This document shows positions 13,935 to 21,110 of a stretch of DNA of 26,378 nt, in pieces (position 1 is the first letter of the stretch; every line of letters begins with the position of its first letter). The translations under genes and the position numbers were made by a program. The notes beneath the pieces are model-generated. The model worked only from the letters and a program-made list of their open reading frames with translations. It searched no databases and was not told the DNA's origin. The DNA is from a virus: the IMG/VR virus record IMGVR_UViG_3300046002_009819, positions 1 through 26,378 of that record; one strand, given 5' to 3'.

Positions 13935-14155
13935 ACGGGTTTTATATTACCGGCGGCGTTTTGAAAAATTAAAAAGTGAGAAGGCACGTCTTCTTTATTT
14001 TTTAACGCTCTTTTCTTTGCTACTTCTACCTCTTTCTTTGTAAGCAGAAGAGGAATTACGTCTCCGTTTCCTGCCATAAAGCCAACAAAATAATAAAACA
14101 AATTTTCACCTTGTTTACGGTTTTTGTTTTTAATTGCTACTTTTTTCTTGCTCAT
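13931..14155 (-). CDS. Small basic protein of unknown function, 74 aa
   Basis: ATG at 14155, preceded 15 bases upstream by a minus-strand GTGTATA element. Its start overlaps the end of 14130-14768 by 26 bases in another frame. The N-terminus is lysine-rich (MSKKKVAIKNKNRK), followed by a hydrophobic YYFVGFMAGNGDVIPLLL segment and a charged helix (TKKEVEVAKKRALKNKED). It may bind nucleic acid, but no domain is recognised. It ends in a four-base tail-to-tail overlap with the plus-strand lipoprotein gene, with no terminator between. Confidence 0.6.
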   Translation of the reverse strand: MSKKKVAIKNKNRKQGENLFYYFVGFMAGNGDVIPLLLTKKEVEVAKKRALKNKEDVPSHFLIFQNAAGNIKPV

Positions 14156-14768
14156 CTTTATAATATACACTATTGTCCTCAGAAACAGACCATCTTTCAC
14201 AGGTTTCTGCTGTCCACACCGTTGTTCCAACTTTATAACCACATTCTGCCGCGGTTGGTTTATTTCCAACAAAAAACGCGTCTTTGAATAAGATTCTATT
14301 TGTCGGCAATGCTGCAATCTGCCCATTAGATAAGGCAATTACATGAGCACATTTATTTTGCTCTGGTATTCCAGTAAAAGAAGTGTCTGGATTTGAATCT
14401 TTAAGCCACTCAATAGTAAATAAGTAGGTGCCCGACACCCCGTCCTTTGTTCTTAAAAAACACTCACACTCATGACTAGCCAAGTAATCCCATTGAATAA
14501 CCTGAATTTTTTCAGTAAAACAATCCCATAGCTGTAGATGCTCAAGAGAGTATTCATGATCCGTTTCGGGTTCTTTCCACCACAAAGCGTGTAACGGTAA
14601 ACCACGCCAGTGAGCGCCAGTTTTTAACATGCCATGAAAGCACAAAGCTCTTTGATGCTCAGACTTCACCCCAAATAGGTAAGCCTCAGTAAAGCCTTCC
14701 ACGTTATCTAGATCATATAAAAATTTATTTTTTACTAGCACTTGAGTGATAGGAATATTAGCGTGCAT
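14130..14768 (-). CDS. Hypothetical protein, 212 aa
   Basis: Minus-strand gene inserted among plus-strand virion genes. The sequence is rich in aromatic residues, histidine and cysteine (for example CFHGMLKTGAHWRGLPLHALWW near residues 43-64 and SHECECFL near 98-105), suggesting a compact globular, possibly metal-binding fold. A conserved-looking C-terminal block contains LPTNRILFKDAFFVGN. No signal peptide or membrane helix. The ATG at 14768 has no SD; a TACAAT hexamer starts eleven bases upstream, consistent with leaderless expression. I cannot assign a function. Together with 13931-14155 it forms a two-gene minus-strand island that looks like an independently acquired cassette. Confidence 0.65.
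   Translation of the reverse strand: MHANIPITQVLVKNKFLYDLDNVEGFTEAYLFGVKSEHQRALCFHGMLKTGAHWRGLPLHALWWKEPETDHEYSLEHLQLWDCFTEKIQVIQWDYLASHECECFLRTKDGVSGTYLFTIEWLKDSNPDTSFTGIPEQNKCAHVIALSNGQIAALPTNRILFKDAFFVGNKPTAAECGYKVGTTVWTAETCERWSVSEDNSVYYKDEQEKSSN
14164..14170 (-). promoter_or_regulatory. GTGTATA promoter candidate for 13931-14155
   Basis: Minus-strand GTGTATATTATAAAG leads into the ATG at 14155, 15 bases from the first G. It lies inside the 3' end of 14130-14768. Confidence 0.45.
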
Positions 14769-14773
14769 ATGAT

Positions 14774-14779
14774 ATTGTA
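14774..14779 (-). promoter_or_regulatory. TACAAT -10-like hexamer for 14130-14768
   Basis: Minus-strand TACAAT is followed by five bases and then the ATG at 14768, the same spacing as the TATAAT hexamers at 6272, 14858 and 23287. No GTG precedes it and no SD is present. Confidence 0.3.
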
Positions 14780-14854
14780 GTTTACTTTGTTTTTTTTAAT
14801 ACTTAAAAGATTAAAACTAGATATTAAATAAGCCTTTTAACGATTAAAGAGGAT

Positions 14855-14863
14855 GTGTATAAT
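14855..14863 (+). promoter_or_regulatory. GTGTATAAT promoter candidate, leaderless spacing, for the prohead protease
   Basis: GTGTATAATAAATT runs into the ATG at 14869, 14 bases from the first G, with a perfect TATAAT at 14858-14863. The only SD-like run, AAAGAGG, lies upstream of the element and would be too far away to act. Confidence 0.55.
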
Positions 14864-14868
14864 AAATT

Positions 14869-16791
14869 ATGGAAATTTTTGAAAACGAAAAAGTGATATC
14901 TGAGCTTGTTTCTAATAACAAGATATCATACCAATCACAGATTGTTATAGACAAAAGTACCGATGTTAAAAAATTAAACAATATTTGCGCTGGAAACGCT
15001 TGTGCAATTGCTTCAATTGCCCCAAATGGATATAAGCCGACAGATGACGTTACTGCGATTTCGTCAATTCTTGTGACAGACATTTGGAATGCAAACAATG
15101 ATGTTTTTACCTCTGAAGAAATTCTTGCCAGGTATGAAACTGCGCAATTCAAACCAATTAACTGGATGCATAAAGGCTCCGAAGACAGCGAAAATGAAAA
15201 CATCGGTGTTATGCTTGACGCTACTTTAGTTTATGGAGATATTCCAGAGATTAATATTATAAAAGGAGCAGAGGATATTCAATGCTCTGATTTAAAAACC
15301 TGCAGTGGAAAAATACACGTAAAACAAGATGGCATTATTTGGTCGGGGTATTTTCCAACCTATGCTTCTAAAATCGATAAAGGCATTAAAGACGGCTCTC
15401 TGTTTGTTTCCATGGAATGCTTTTTTGATGACTTCGGTTACGCTTTAAGAAAAAACGAAGATTCTAACATTATTTTCCTGGACAGAACAAGCGCCACATC
15501 AAAAATGAGCAAGGATTTGACCGCTTTTCAAGGCAGCGGATACACCAAATATAATGGTGAAAAATACCAAATCGGCAGATGGTTAAAGAAAATCACTTTC
15601 TCTGGTCAGGGAGTGGTGTACGAACCAGCCAATAAAACTAAAAACAAAATCAATAGTATAATTTTTGCAGACGCTGTTAATCCAGTTCCAACCCTGCAGG
15701 AACCTGGCACAATACTTAATACAAATGAGATGCCGGAGGGTATGAGCGATGATGTTTCAAACATTTCTAGAACAGACACTCCTGAAGGTCTACGATACAG
15801 ACAACAAATGCCGACCACTTACCAGCCACCAAAAGACGGCTTTTTGTTCTTTACTGCAAAAGAAGCAGAAACTGTTGGAAAAATAAAACTGGGCTGTACT
15901 GGATACCATCTCTTTCAAGAAAACAGGCATGGAGACAAACCGCTGTTATATTCTGCTCTTATAGCAGATCCTTCAGATCTTGAAAAACAAAATCAAATTC
16001 CACAATTTAGACCGTGTTCTGACGAGCGAGAGCTGCGATTTGCCATGAATGAACTTGGTATTAGTACTGAAACCGATAATAGTTTTTATATAGATAAACC
16101 AGAAGGTGATGGTAGCGAGGTGACTACTTTTAATCCGCAAGGCGAACCGCCAGCAGAAGGACTGCCGCCAGCTGCCGATAAAACAATGATAACTAATAAC
16201 AAAGCGACACGTGGAAACTCAAACGCTTTAGACTTTGATAAAAAATTAAATAAGGTGTATGTTAAGAAAGAGGAAAACATGTCAGACACAAAAAATCTTA
16301 CCGGTTTAGAACAAGCACTAACAGAAAATATACAATTAAAAGAGCAGATTACCTACGCAGAGCAGGCAATTAATTTAGCCGCAAAGCACATTGAAAAAAC
16401 CAATGCTTCTTTAGTAAAGCTTAAAGAACTGCAAGAGTTTAAAGATGAAGCAGAAGCAATTATCAATGAGGCTTACGATAACCAAACTGCGCAAGACAGA
16501 CTCGCTACCATGAAAGAAATTGTTGGAGATAGTTACAACGAAGAAGATCTGGCAGAACTCAAGAGTATGTCAGAAGCTTCTTTCGCGGAGCTAAAGAAGG
16601 CAGTTGCTAAAGTAAGCAAGAAGATCGAAAAAACGATCACCGATCAAGAAATAATTCTTAAAGCAACCGCAGCAATCAAAGAAGCTAGCAAACAAAAACA
16701 AGTATCACCAGTTTTCGTGTTGGAGTCAACACCTGGTAAAAAAGAAGACGCTGCGAAAACACTCATTGATCACGCAATGAGACGCAGATAA
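14869..16791 (+). CDS. Prohead maturation protease fused to scaffold domain, 640 aa
   Basis: Residues about 45-195 look like a herpesvirus/HK97-type prohead protease: INWMHKGSED with the likely catalytic His101, followed by NIGVMLDATLVYGD, and later LFVSMECFFDD with the likely nucleophile Ser181. This enzyme would trim the MCP and internal proteins during maturation. Residues about 310-400 hold an extra domain (FLFFTAKEAE, LGCTGYHLF, RPCSDERELRF). Residues 471-640 are a charged coiled coil rich in Glu, Lys and Ala, as in scaffolds. An internal ATG at 16279 with its own SD and GTGTAT element would give the scaffold alone. The start at 14869 follows a leaderless-type promoter. The gene precedes the decoration-like and MCP genes, the usual position. 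Confidence 0.8.
   Translation: MEIFENEKVISELVSNNKISYQSQIVIDKSTDVKKLNNICAGNACAIASIAPNGYKPTDDVTAISSILVTDIWNANNDVFTSEEILARYETAQFKPINWMHKGSEDSENENIGVMLDATLVYGDIPEINIIKGAEDIQCSDLKTCSGKIHVKQDGIIWSGYFPTYASKIDKGIKDGSLFVSMECFFDDFGYALRKNEDSNIIFLDRTSATSKMSKDLTAFQGSGYTKYNGEKYQIGRWLKKITFSGQGVVYEPANKTKNKINSIIFADAVNPVPTLQEPGTILNTNEMPEGMSDDVSNISRTDTPEGLRYRQQMPTTYQPPKDGFLFFTAKEAETVGKIKLGCTGYHLFQENRHGDKPLLYSALIADPSDLEKQNQIPQFRPCSDERELRFAMNELGISTETDNSFYIDKPEGDGSEVTTFNPQGEPPAEGLPPAADKTMITNNKATRGNSNALDFDKKLNKVYVKKEENMSDTKNLTGLEQALTENIQLKEQITYAEQAINLAAKHIEKTNASLVKLKELQEFKDEAEAIINEAYDNQTAQDRLATMKEIVGDSYNEEDLAELKSMSEASFAELKKAVAKVSKKIEKTITDQEIILKATAAIKEASKQKQVSPVFVLESTPGKKEDAAKTLIDHAMRRR
16255..16260 (+). promoter_or_regulatory. 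Internal GTGTAT promoter candidate for the nested scaffold
   Basis: GTGTATGTTAAGAAAGAGG lies inside the protease reading frame, 24 bases before the in-frame ATG at 16279. AAAGAGGAAAAC provides a good SD, as at normal gene starts in this window. Confidence 0.5.
16279..16791 (+). CDS. Nested scaffold protein, 170 aa, in frame within the protease gene
   Basis: The ATG at 16279 (Met471 of the protease) is preceded by AAAGAGGAAAAC, a better ribosome binding site than the protease gene's own start has, and by a GTGTAT element. The product begins MSDTKNLTGLEQAL and is almost wholly charged helix with heptad-like spacing (ENIQLKEQITYAEQAI and SFAELKKAVAKVSKKIEK), ending in basic HAMRRR. A scaffold made from the 3' part of a protease gene is known from lambda, where Nu3 lies within gene C. 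It would provide many scaffold copies per protease. Separate production is inferred from the signals, not shown. Confidence 0.6.
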   Translation: MSDTKNLTGLEQALTENIQLKEQITYAEQAINLAAKHIEKTNASLVKLKELQEFKDEAEAIINEAYDNQTAQDRLATMKEIVGDSYNEEDLAELKSMSEASFAELKKAVAKVSKKIEKTITDQEIILKATAAIKEASKQKQVSPVFVLESTPGKKEDAAKTLIDHAMRRR

Positions 16792-16811
16792 TTTAGTAAA
16801 ATTTAAAACTT

Positions 16812-16818
16812 GTGTATT
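16812..16818 (+). promoter_or_regulatory. GTGTATT promoter candidate for decoration-like and MCP genes
   Basis: GTGTATTAAAAATTAAGGA lies 27 bases before the ATG at 16839, with an AAGGA SD between. The MCP gene at 17431 has no such element of its own and is probably on the same transcript, which would end at the hairpin at 18516. Confidence 0.55.
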
Positions 16819-16838
16819 AAAAATTAAGGATAAAAAAC

Positions 16839-17402
16839 ATGGCATTAAAACCTGATAGAAACGAACTCGACGTAGACATCTCTTATTTCTGGGCAACCGG
16901 CATTGGTTATGGCAGTGAAAGAGGAGGCTGGGTTTCCGCAACTGGATCCACCGCCGCCTCTGGTGCTGGCATGGATCAAGCAGTTAACCAAGTTTGGTAC
17001 AGCTTAAACGCAACCGGACTTCGTCCGCTCGGCCTTCTGCTGAACGACGTTGTTAACGTAGACTTAACCAGACAGATTCTTAATCCGTACAAGAGCGAAG
17101 TGCAGGTTGGTGACAAGATCACCGTGCTCAAGAAGGGTTATGTCTTAACTAATAGAATCGTAACCACAATTGGACCAAATAGTGTTGCTATTACTCCTGG
17201 CGCTCCAGCTTATACAGGCCCAAGCGGCTTTATCAGCTCTGTTGCCAGCGGATCATTGGGTCTTGGTAACTCAACTACAGCCAACGGCACCGGTAAAGAT
17301 TTTAATGCTCACATTAACAGCCCGTCTGGCTCACACGTTATTGGTAAGTTCCTGAGTGCGGCTGACGAAGACGGTTACGCGAAGGTCTATATAGACTTAT
17401 AA
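16839..17402 (+). CDS. Putative capsid decoration or head structural protein, 187 aa
   Basis: Located between scaffold and MCP, where lambda-type phages encode their decoration protein. The sequence is Gly-, Ser-, Thr- and Val-rich with beta-strand character; notable blocks are GLRPLGLLLNDVVNVDLTRQ (near residues 60-80), VQVGDKITVLKKGYVLTNRI and the C-terminal IGKFLSAADEDGYAKVYIDL. No helix-rich or catalytic region is seen. Codon use looks richer in C and G at third positions than in the left arm, similar to the adjacent MCP, consistent with high expression. The name rests on position and character, not on a recognised family. Confidence 0.55.
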   Translation: MALKPDRNELDVDISYFWATGIGYGSERGGWVSATGSTAASGAGMDQAVNQVWYSLNATGLRPLGLLLNDVVNVDLTRQILNPYKSEVQVGDKITVLKKGYVLTNRIVTTIGPNSVAITPGAPAYTGPSGFISSVASGSLGLGNSTTANGTGKDFNAHINSPSGSHVIGKFLSAADEDGYAKVYIDL

Positions 17403-17430
17403 TTTTGATTTAAAAGAAAGAATATAAAAC

Positions 17431-18495
17431 ATGTCAAATGAAATTAAAGATAGTGTAGAAACAAGTGAGTTAACTGACGCAGCAAAGCGCCTTTTGTCCG
17501 ACGCTGGCAGCAATGATAAAAACACCTCAATGAGAGCACAGGCTCAAATTGCTAAGGGTATTGCTTCAGCCTTGAATGAGTTCAATCACACTCAGGCTGT
17601 TGAAGGACCAATCCGAGAAGGCATTCTGAAGGGAGACATTGTGTCTGACATCTTTGTAACAGAAGACTTCAGCTACACGAATGATCTTAGAATTCCTCTG
17701 GATCTGCTTGCTCCTGGAACCGAGAAGGATCACGTTGCTTACGTTATCCCAGATCACGGCAAGATTCCGATGCGTAGAGTTGAGTCTGATTACATTCAGT
17801 TGAATACCTATATGATTGGTAGCTCAATTGACTGCACTCGCAAGTTCTTGAAGAACGCAAGATTTGATGTTCTTCGCCGAATGATTGAAGTGCTCAACAT
17901 GTCCTTCGTGAAGAAGAACAACGATGACGGCTGGCAGACTCTGCTTGCCGCAGCATACGGTCGTGGTATCGCAGCATTTGATGCCGATGCACCAGCCGGT
18001 TCGTTTACGCCAAAGCTTGTTAGTCTCATGAAGACTGTTGTTCGACGTAACGGTGGCGGTAACTCCACCAGCACGAATCGTCGTAAGCTTACTGACTTGT
18101 ACTTGTCTCCAGAGGCATTCGAGGACATGAGCGCATGGGGTCTCAACTTAGTGTCTGACGACATCCGTTCCTCTATCCAGAGAAGTGATGAAGGTGCTGT
18201 TCGCGGCATGTATGGTGTAAACTTCCATGATGTTGACGAGCTGGGCGTTGGTCAAGAGTACCAGCTTTACTACACCAGTGTGTTAAGTGGATCGCTTGCT
18301 TCTTCTGATGAAGAGTTGGCAATCGGTTTAGATCTGACTCAGCCAGACAAGTCTTTCATTCACCCTGTCTCACAGAAGATTGAAGTGACTGAAGATGACA
18401 ATCTTCACAGACACGGTCTTGTTGGATTCTACGGTTCGATGGAAGGTGGATGGGCTTGCTTAGACGTTCGTTACATCCTTGCTGGTTCATTCTGA
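17431..18495 (+). CDS. Major capsid protein (MCP), 354 aa
   Basis: Probable HK97-fold coat protein: it follows protease, scaffold and decoration-like genes, has the expected length, and is followed by a strong terminator. The N-terminal 58 residues are charged and helical (a delta-like region) and end in AVE before GPIREGI, a plausible prohead protease site that gives a mature protein of about 296 residues. The body has an E-loop-like region (YVIPDHGKIPMRRVESDYIQ, near 110-130), a long spine-like helix (ARFDVLRRMIEVLNMSFVKK) and a C-terminal domain with LYLSPEAFEDM and GLVGFYGSMEGGW. Codons such as CGT, CTG and AAG are frequent here, unlike in the left arm, as expected for the most highly expressed virion gene. 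Confidence 0.85.
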   Translation: MSNEIKDSVETSELTDAAKRLLSDAGSNDKNTSMRAQAQIAKGIASALNEFNHTQAVEGPIREGILKGDIVSDIFVTEDFSYTNDLRIPLDLLAPGTEKDHVAYVIPDHGKIPMRRVESDYIQLNTYMIGSSIDCTRKFLKNARFDVLRRMIEVLNMSFVKKNNDDGWQTLLAAAYGRGIAAFDADAPAGSFTPKLVSLMKTVVRRNGGGNSTSTNRRKLTDLYLSPEAFEDMSAWGLNLVSDDIRSSIQRSDEGAVRGMYGVNFHDVDELGVGQEYQLYYTSVLSGSLASSDEELAIGLDLTQPDKSFIHPVSQKIEVTEDDNLHRHGLVGFYGSMEGGWACLDVRYILAGSF

Positions 18496-18515
18496 TTCTA
18501 AGTTAATTAAATAAG

Positions 18516-18548
18516 TCCCGCCTCCAGTTTATTGGGGGCGGGATTTTT
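18516..18548 (+). terminator. Intrinsic terminator after the MCP
   Basis: TCCCGCCTCC pairs with GGGGGCGGGA (one G-T wobble) around an 8-base loop, followed by TTTTT. It lies 20 bases after the MCP stop codon. Confidence 0.9.
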
Positions 18549-18552
18549 ATTA

Positions 18553-18559
18553 GTGTATT
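18553..18559 (+). promoter_or_regulatory. GTGTATT promoter candidate for the neck gene block
   Basis: GTGTATTTTTATAGAGGAAC lies 25 bases before the ATG at 18578, directly after the terminator, with an AGAGGA SD. Confidence 0.6.
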
Positions 18560-18577
18560 TTTATAGAGGAACATAAA

Positions 18578-19057
18578 ATGGGTCTAATAGCTACAAAAAT
18601 TGGTGGTTCAACCGGAGTAGTAGATAGGGCTGTCAGTCGAGTTAACAGTTTAGTTTACGTGAATCAACAGTACGGCGTGATCGGGCTGAATGGTGAAACC
18701 GCAGTGTCTCATCAATTTTCATTTGATAAAACGTGGAAGCCGTACGCCACTGGAGTTAGTGCAATAGGCAGTGCTGGATTATACTTATACGCTTCTGAAA
18801 GCGGCACACACGGTGAGCCGGTGGAAAATGCTATTATTTATAATCCCGGTCCAACAGCCATAAGAGTCGGCTATAACATTCCAGTTTCTGGTTCGTGGAG
18901 TGCGGAAACAGGCTTCCCTCTTGGTTCTGGTGACAGTATTCAGTTTGGTGGTCTTGGCGTGGCTACAGTTAGAAACGTATGGGCAAAATCACCAGCTGGA
19001 GATATTGGGGCGCAAGTAGTTTATATACAGACAGCACTTAAAGATCACGGGGTATAA
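18578..19057 (+). CDS. Putative head or neck structural protein, 159 aa
   Basis: First gene after the MCP terminator, with its own GTGTAT element and SD. The protein is glycine-rich and beta-rich (TAIRVGYNIPVSGSWSAETG, SGDSIQFGGLGVATVRNVWA), with a C-terminal strand (AQVVYIQTAL). The repeated short strands suggest a compact beta-barrel, such as a minor decoration or head-completion protein. I recognise no family. It is followed by the next gene after one base, so the five genes to 22055 probably form one operon. Confidence 0.6.
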   Translation: MGLIATKIGGSTGVVDRAVSRVNSLVYVNQQYGVIGLNGETAVSHQFSFDKTWKPYATGVSAIGSAGLYLYASESGTHGEPVENAIIYNPGPTAIRVGYNIPVSGSWSAETGFPLGSGDSIQFGGLGVATVRNVWAKSPAGDIGAQVVYIQTALKDHGV

Positions 19058-19058
19058 A

Positions 19059-19586
19059 ATGCCTACAGTTACTTCTTGGACTGATGTATTACCTAGCAGA
19101 CTGCGCTATTACATAGGCGATGTTGCGTCTCCGCAGACATACTCAGACTCAACCCTACAAAGTTATTTAACGCTAGGAGCCTCAGTTGTTATTTCAGAGG
19201 TTCGTTTAATAAAAGTAAATTTTACGATTGACACACTGAATAACACCATTACTCCAGATCCAATCATAAGCGCTGACATAGATCATGGCATAGCCAGTTT
19301 ATTTGTTTTTAAAGCCGGTGCGATAATTGCTATTTCAGAAATGCGTAAAGACGTTTCCAAGTTTGGCATAAAGATCAAAGACGACGTTACTTCTTATGAC
19401 GGCACCGGGGCGCTTAAAGGCAGAATGGATGCTCATAAGATGTATCTTGAAAATTACGAGACTGCAAAATGGGCCTGGGAACGCGGAAACAGGGCTGCAC
19501 TCAAGGCTGTTTTTGGACCATACGAAAGTGCAAATATTGGTCAAACAAGTGTGGATTTCTATTGGCCAACAATAAGTAGGAGATAA
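19059..19586 (+). CDS. Putative head-tail connector (neck adaptor) protein, 175 aa
   Basis: The N-terminal part, WTDVLPSRLRYYIGD followed by a TYSDSTLQSYLTLGASVV helix, and the later FVFKAGAIIAISEM helix resemble helical head-tail adaptor proteins of the HK97 gp6 kind, which stack beneath the portal ring. It also has a central strand pair (VNFTIDTLNNTITPDPI) and a C-terminal helix with YLENYETAKWAWERGNRAAL. Position after the MCP and before other neck genes agrees. The similarity is by pattern only. It is tightly linked to the genes on either side. Confidence 0.5.
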   Translation: MPTVTSWTDVLPSRLRYYIGDVASPQTYSDSTLQSYLTLGASVVISEVRLIKVNFTIDTLNNTITPDPIISADIDHGIASLFVFKAGAIIAISEMRKDVSKFGIKIKDDVTSYDGTGALKGRMDAHKMYLENYETAKWAWERGNRAALKAVFGPYESANIGQTSVDFYWPTISRR

Positions 19587-19588
19587 GT

Positions 19589-20101
19589 ATGACGTATATC
19601 AGTAGTGATATAATATCTGAGTGGCGCACAATAGCACAAGGTCTTAGTAGTACTTCAGAACTTGGTGTGGCTTGTCGGCTGTCATTTCAAAACTCTATTA
19701 TTGCAACCGGCTTTATTACCAGTGATAGTATTGGAAAAAAACAAGCTTTTATGCCAAGCTATGGCGGTAAGTCATCACTGCAATTACGCCCCGGATACGA
19801 GTATTCTAATATACCCACAGGTGTTGGTTTAATACAAAGTGAAAACTCAAAAACAATACCAGCCCGAGTGTACGGCGCTAATAAAGAGTTTAGTGATATA
19901 AGCACAAACGCCGGACAGTCAAAAAATATTTACAAGATGATTTGCGATAAAGAATATCTGCCTGATTTAATGAGATGTTCTGATGCCATTTTGAACTATG
20001 GATTTGCGGAAAAAGAAGTAAGAACAAATCTAATGATGCCTCCCGTTCCTTACGGACTTGGTGGTTTTTCACAAATAAAAAGTTATTGGGTTGAGGCATG
20101 A
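19589..20101 (+). CDS. Putative neck protein, 170 aa
   Basis: Begins two bases after the previous stop with a good AGGAG SD. The sequence alternates helix (SDIISEWRTIAQGL) and beta segments (ACRLSFQNSIIATGFITSD, GVGLIQSENSKTIPARVYG) and has no recognised domain. By position it may be a head-completion or stopper protein that closes the channel after packaging. The stop overlaps the next start (ATGA), so translation of the two is coupled. Confidence 0.45.
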   Translation: MTYISSDIISEWRTIAQGLSSTSELGVACRLSFQNSIIATGFITSDSIGKKQAFMPSYGGKSSLQLRPGYEYSNIPTGVGLIQSENSKTIPARVYGANKEFSDISTNAGQSKNIYKMICDKEYLPDLMRCSDAILNYGFAEKEVRTNLMMPPVPYGLGGFSQIKSYWVEA

Positions 20102-21102
20102 CTAACGTAAATATTCCGTCATCATTACTAATTCTTGATGTGACAGAATATAACTTACTCTACGAACAAGCTGCGCGTAAGCTTAAAAGATCATCTGATC
20201 CAGACAAAATAATTAAACGTGCTTTTCCAGCAGCAGCAAGAAAAACAGCGGCTTGGTTGGCTGACCAATTTACTAATTTTGTTATGAAGGATCCCAATAT
20301 AAGTCAGGTTCTTAAAGACAACCAACTTCGAGGAGCTTTAGGTTTACGACAGGGTTTAGATATAAAAGCCACCATTTTTAGAAAATCAAAAGCTTTTTTT
20401 AAAGTACAGCTAGTTTCAGCAGCTAACAGTTCATACGAAATTAGATTTGTGAATGAAAACGCAATGACGGATGTTGCCAAAAACATATATTACATCTCTA
20501 AAAGAAGTTTCGCTAGCCCTTTTTCATCTAAGCGCGTTCAAAACCCAATGAAACAAAAGATCACTTGGTTTGAGTGGCTTTTAAGACCCAGTACCGGTAA
20601 AATACAAGGATATAGTGTTTGGCCTGGTTTAGGTGGAAATAAAAACGTTTCTACAAAACTTGGTGAAAAACAAAATTTGCCACCTGAGTTTATAAAGCAA
20701 CAGCTTGAAAGCTCAATAAAAAGTAGATCAAGAAGCGGAACGCACACCATGCTGTTTGGTGGAAGCTTTTCAGTTAGAAATTGGGTTAATAGAAAAAACG
20801 ACATAAATATAGATAAAGAATTTCTCATTAAAAGCGCAAAAGACGCGAAGGATTATTTTAGAATAGCGCTTATTGAGCAAGTGGAAAAACAAGGTATATC
20901 AAGAAATGTAACCCGGGCTAGCGGTGGCGCTGCAATTGAACTGATAGCAGCAAAAACCGTTGACGAAGGAACACAACTTAGACAAGAACGAGCATCTAAA
21001 CAATTCTATGATTTAGTAAGAAACCTTAAAGCCAGCGGTGACTTGAAAACTTTGGCTTTAATAAAAGCGCTAGCAGCAAAAGAAGGTATAAAAATAAAAT
21101 AA
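20098..21102 (+). CDS. Putative neck or tail-completion protein, 334 aa
   Basis: Basic, mostly helical protein. The opening includes LYEQAARKLKRSSDPDKI and AFPAAARKTAAWLADQF, reminiscent of HK97 gp10-like tail-completion proteins, but it is more than twice their usual length. The middle contains KITWFEWLLRPSTGKIQGYS and SRSGTHTMLFGGSFSVRNW segments, the kind of WxxWLL and ammonium-like loop seen in large phage neck proteins. The C-terminal 80 residues are charged helix. Position between the neck proteins and the tail tube candidate supports a head-tail joining role. Exact family not recognised. Confidence 0.45.
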   Translation: MTNVNIPSSLLILDVTEYNLLYEQAARKLKRSSDPDKIIKRAFPAAARKTAAWLADQFTNFVMKDPNISQVLKDNQLRGALGLRQGLDIKATIFRKSKAFFKVQLVSAANSSYEIRFVNENAMTDVAKNIYYISKRSFASPFSSKRVQNPMKQKITWFEWLLRPSTGKIQGYSVWPGLGGNKNVSTKLGEKQNLPPEFIKQQLESSIKSRSRSGTHTMLFGGSFSVRNWVNRKNDINIDKEFLIKSAKDAKDYFRIALIEQVEKQGISRNVTRASGGAAIELIAAKTVDEGTQLRQERASKQFYDLVRNLKASGDLKTLALIKALAAKEGIKIK

Positions 21103-21110
21103 GTAATACA

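Noticed and set aside
14155-14338. Upstream extension of the 74-residue minus-strand gene to 14338
   Set aside because: It would overlap the 212-residue gene by 209 bases; the ATG at 14155 has a GTGTATA element at the usual spacing.
17385-17396. Palindrome GTCTATATAGAC at the end of the decoration-like gene as a promoter or operator
   Set aside because: It is coding, lies 46 bases from the MCP start, and differs from GTGTAT; nothing else supports it.
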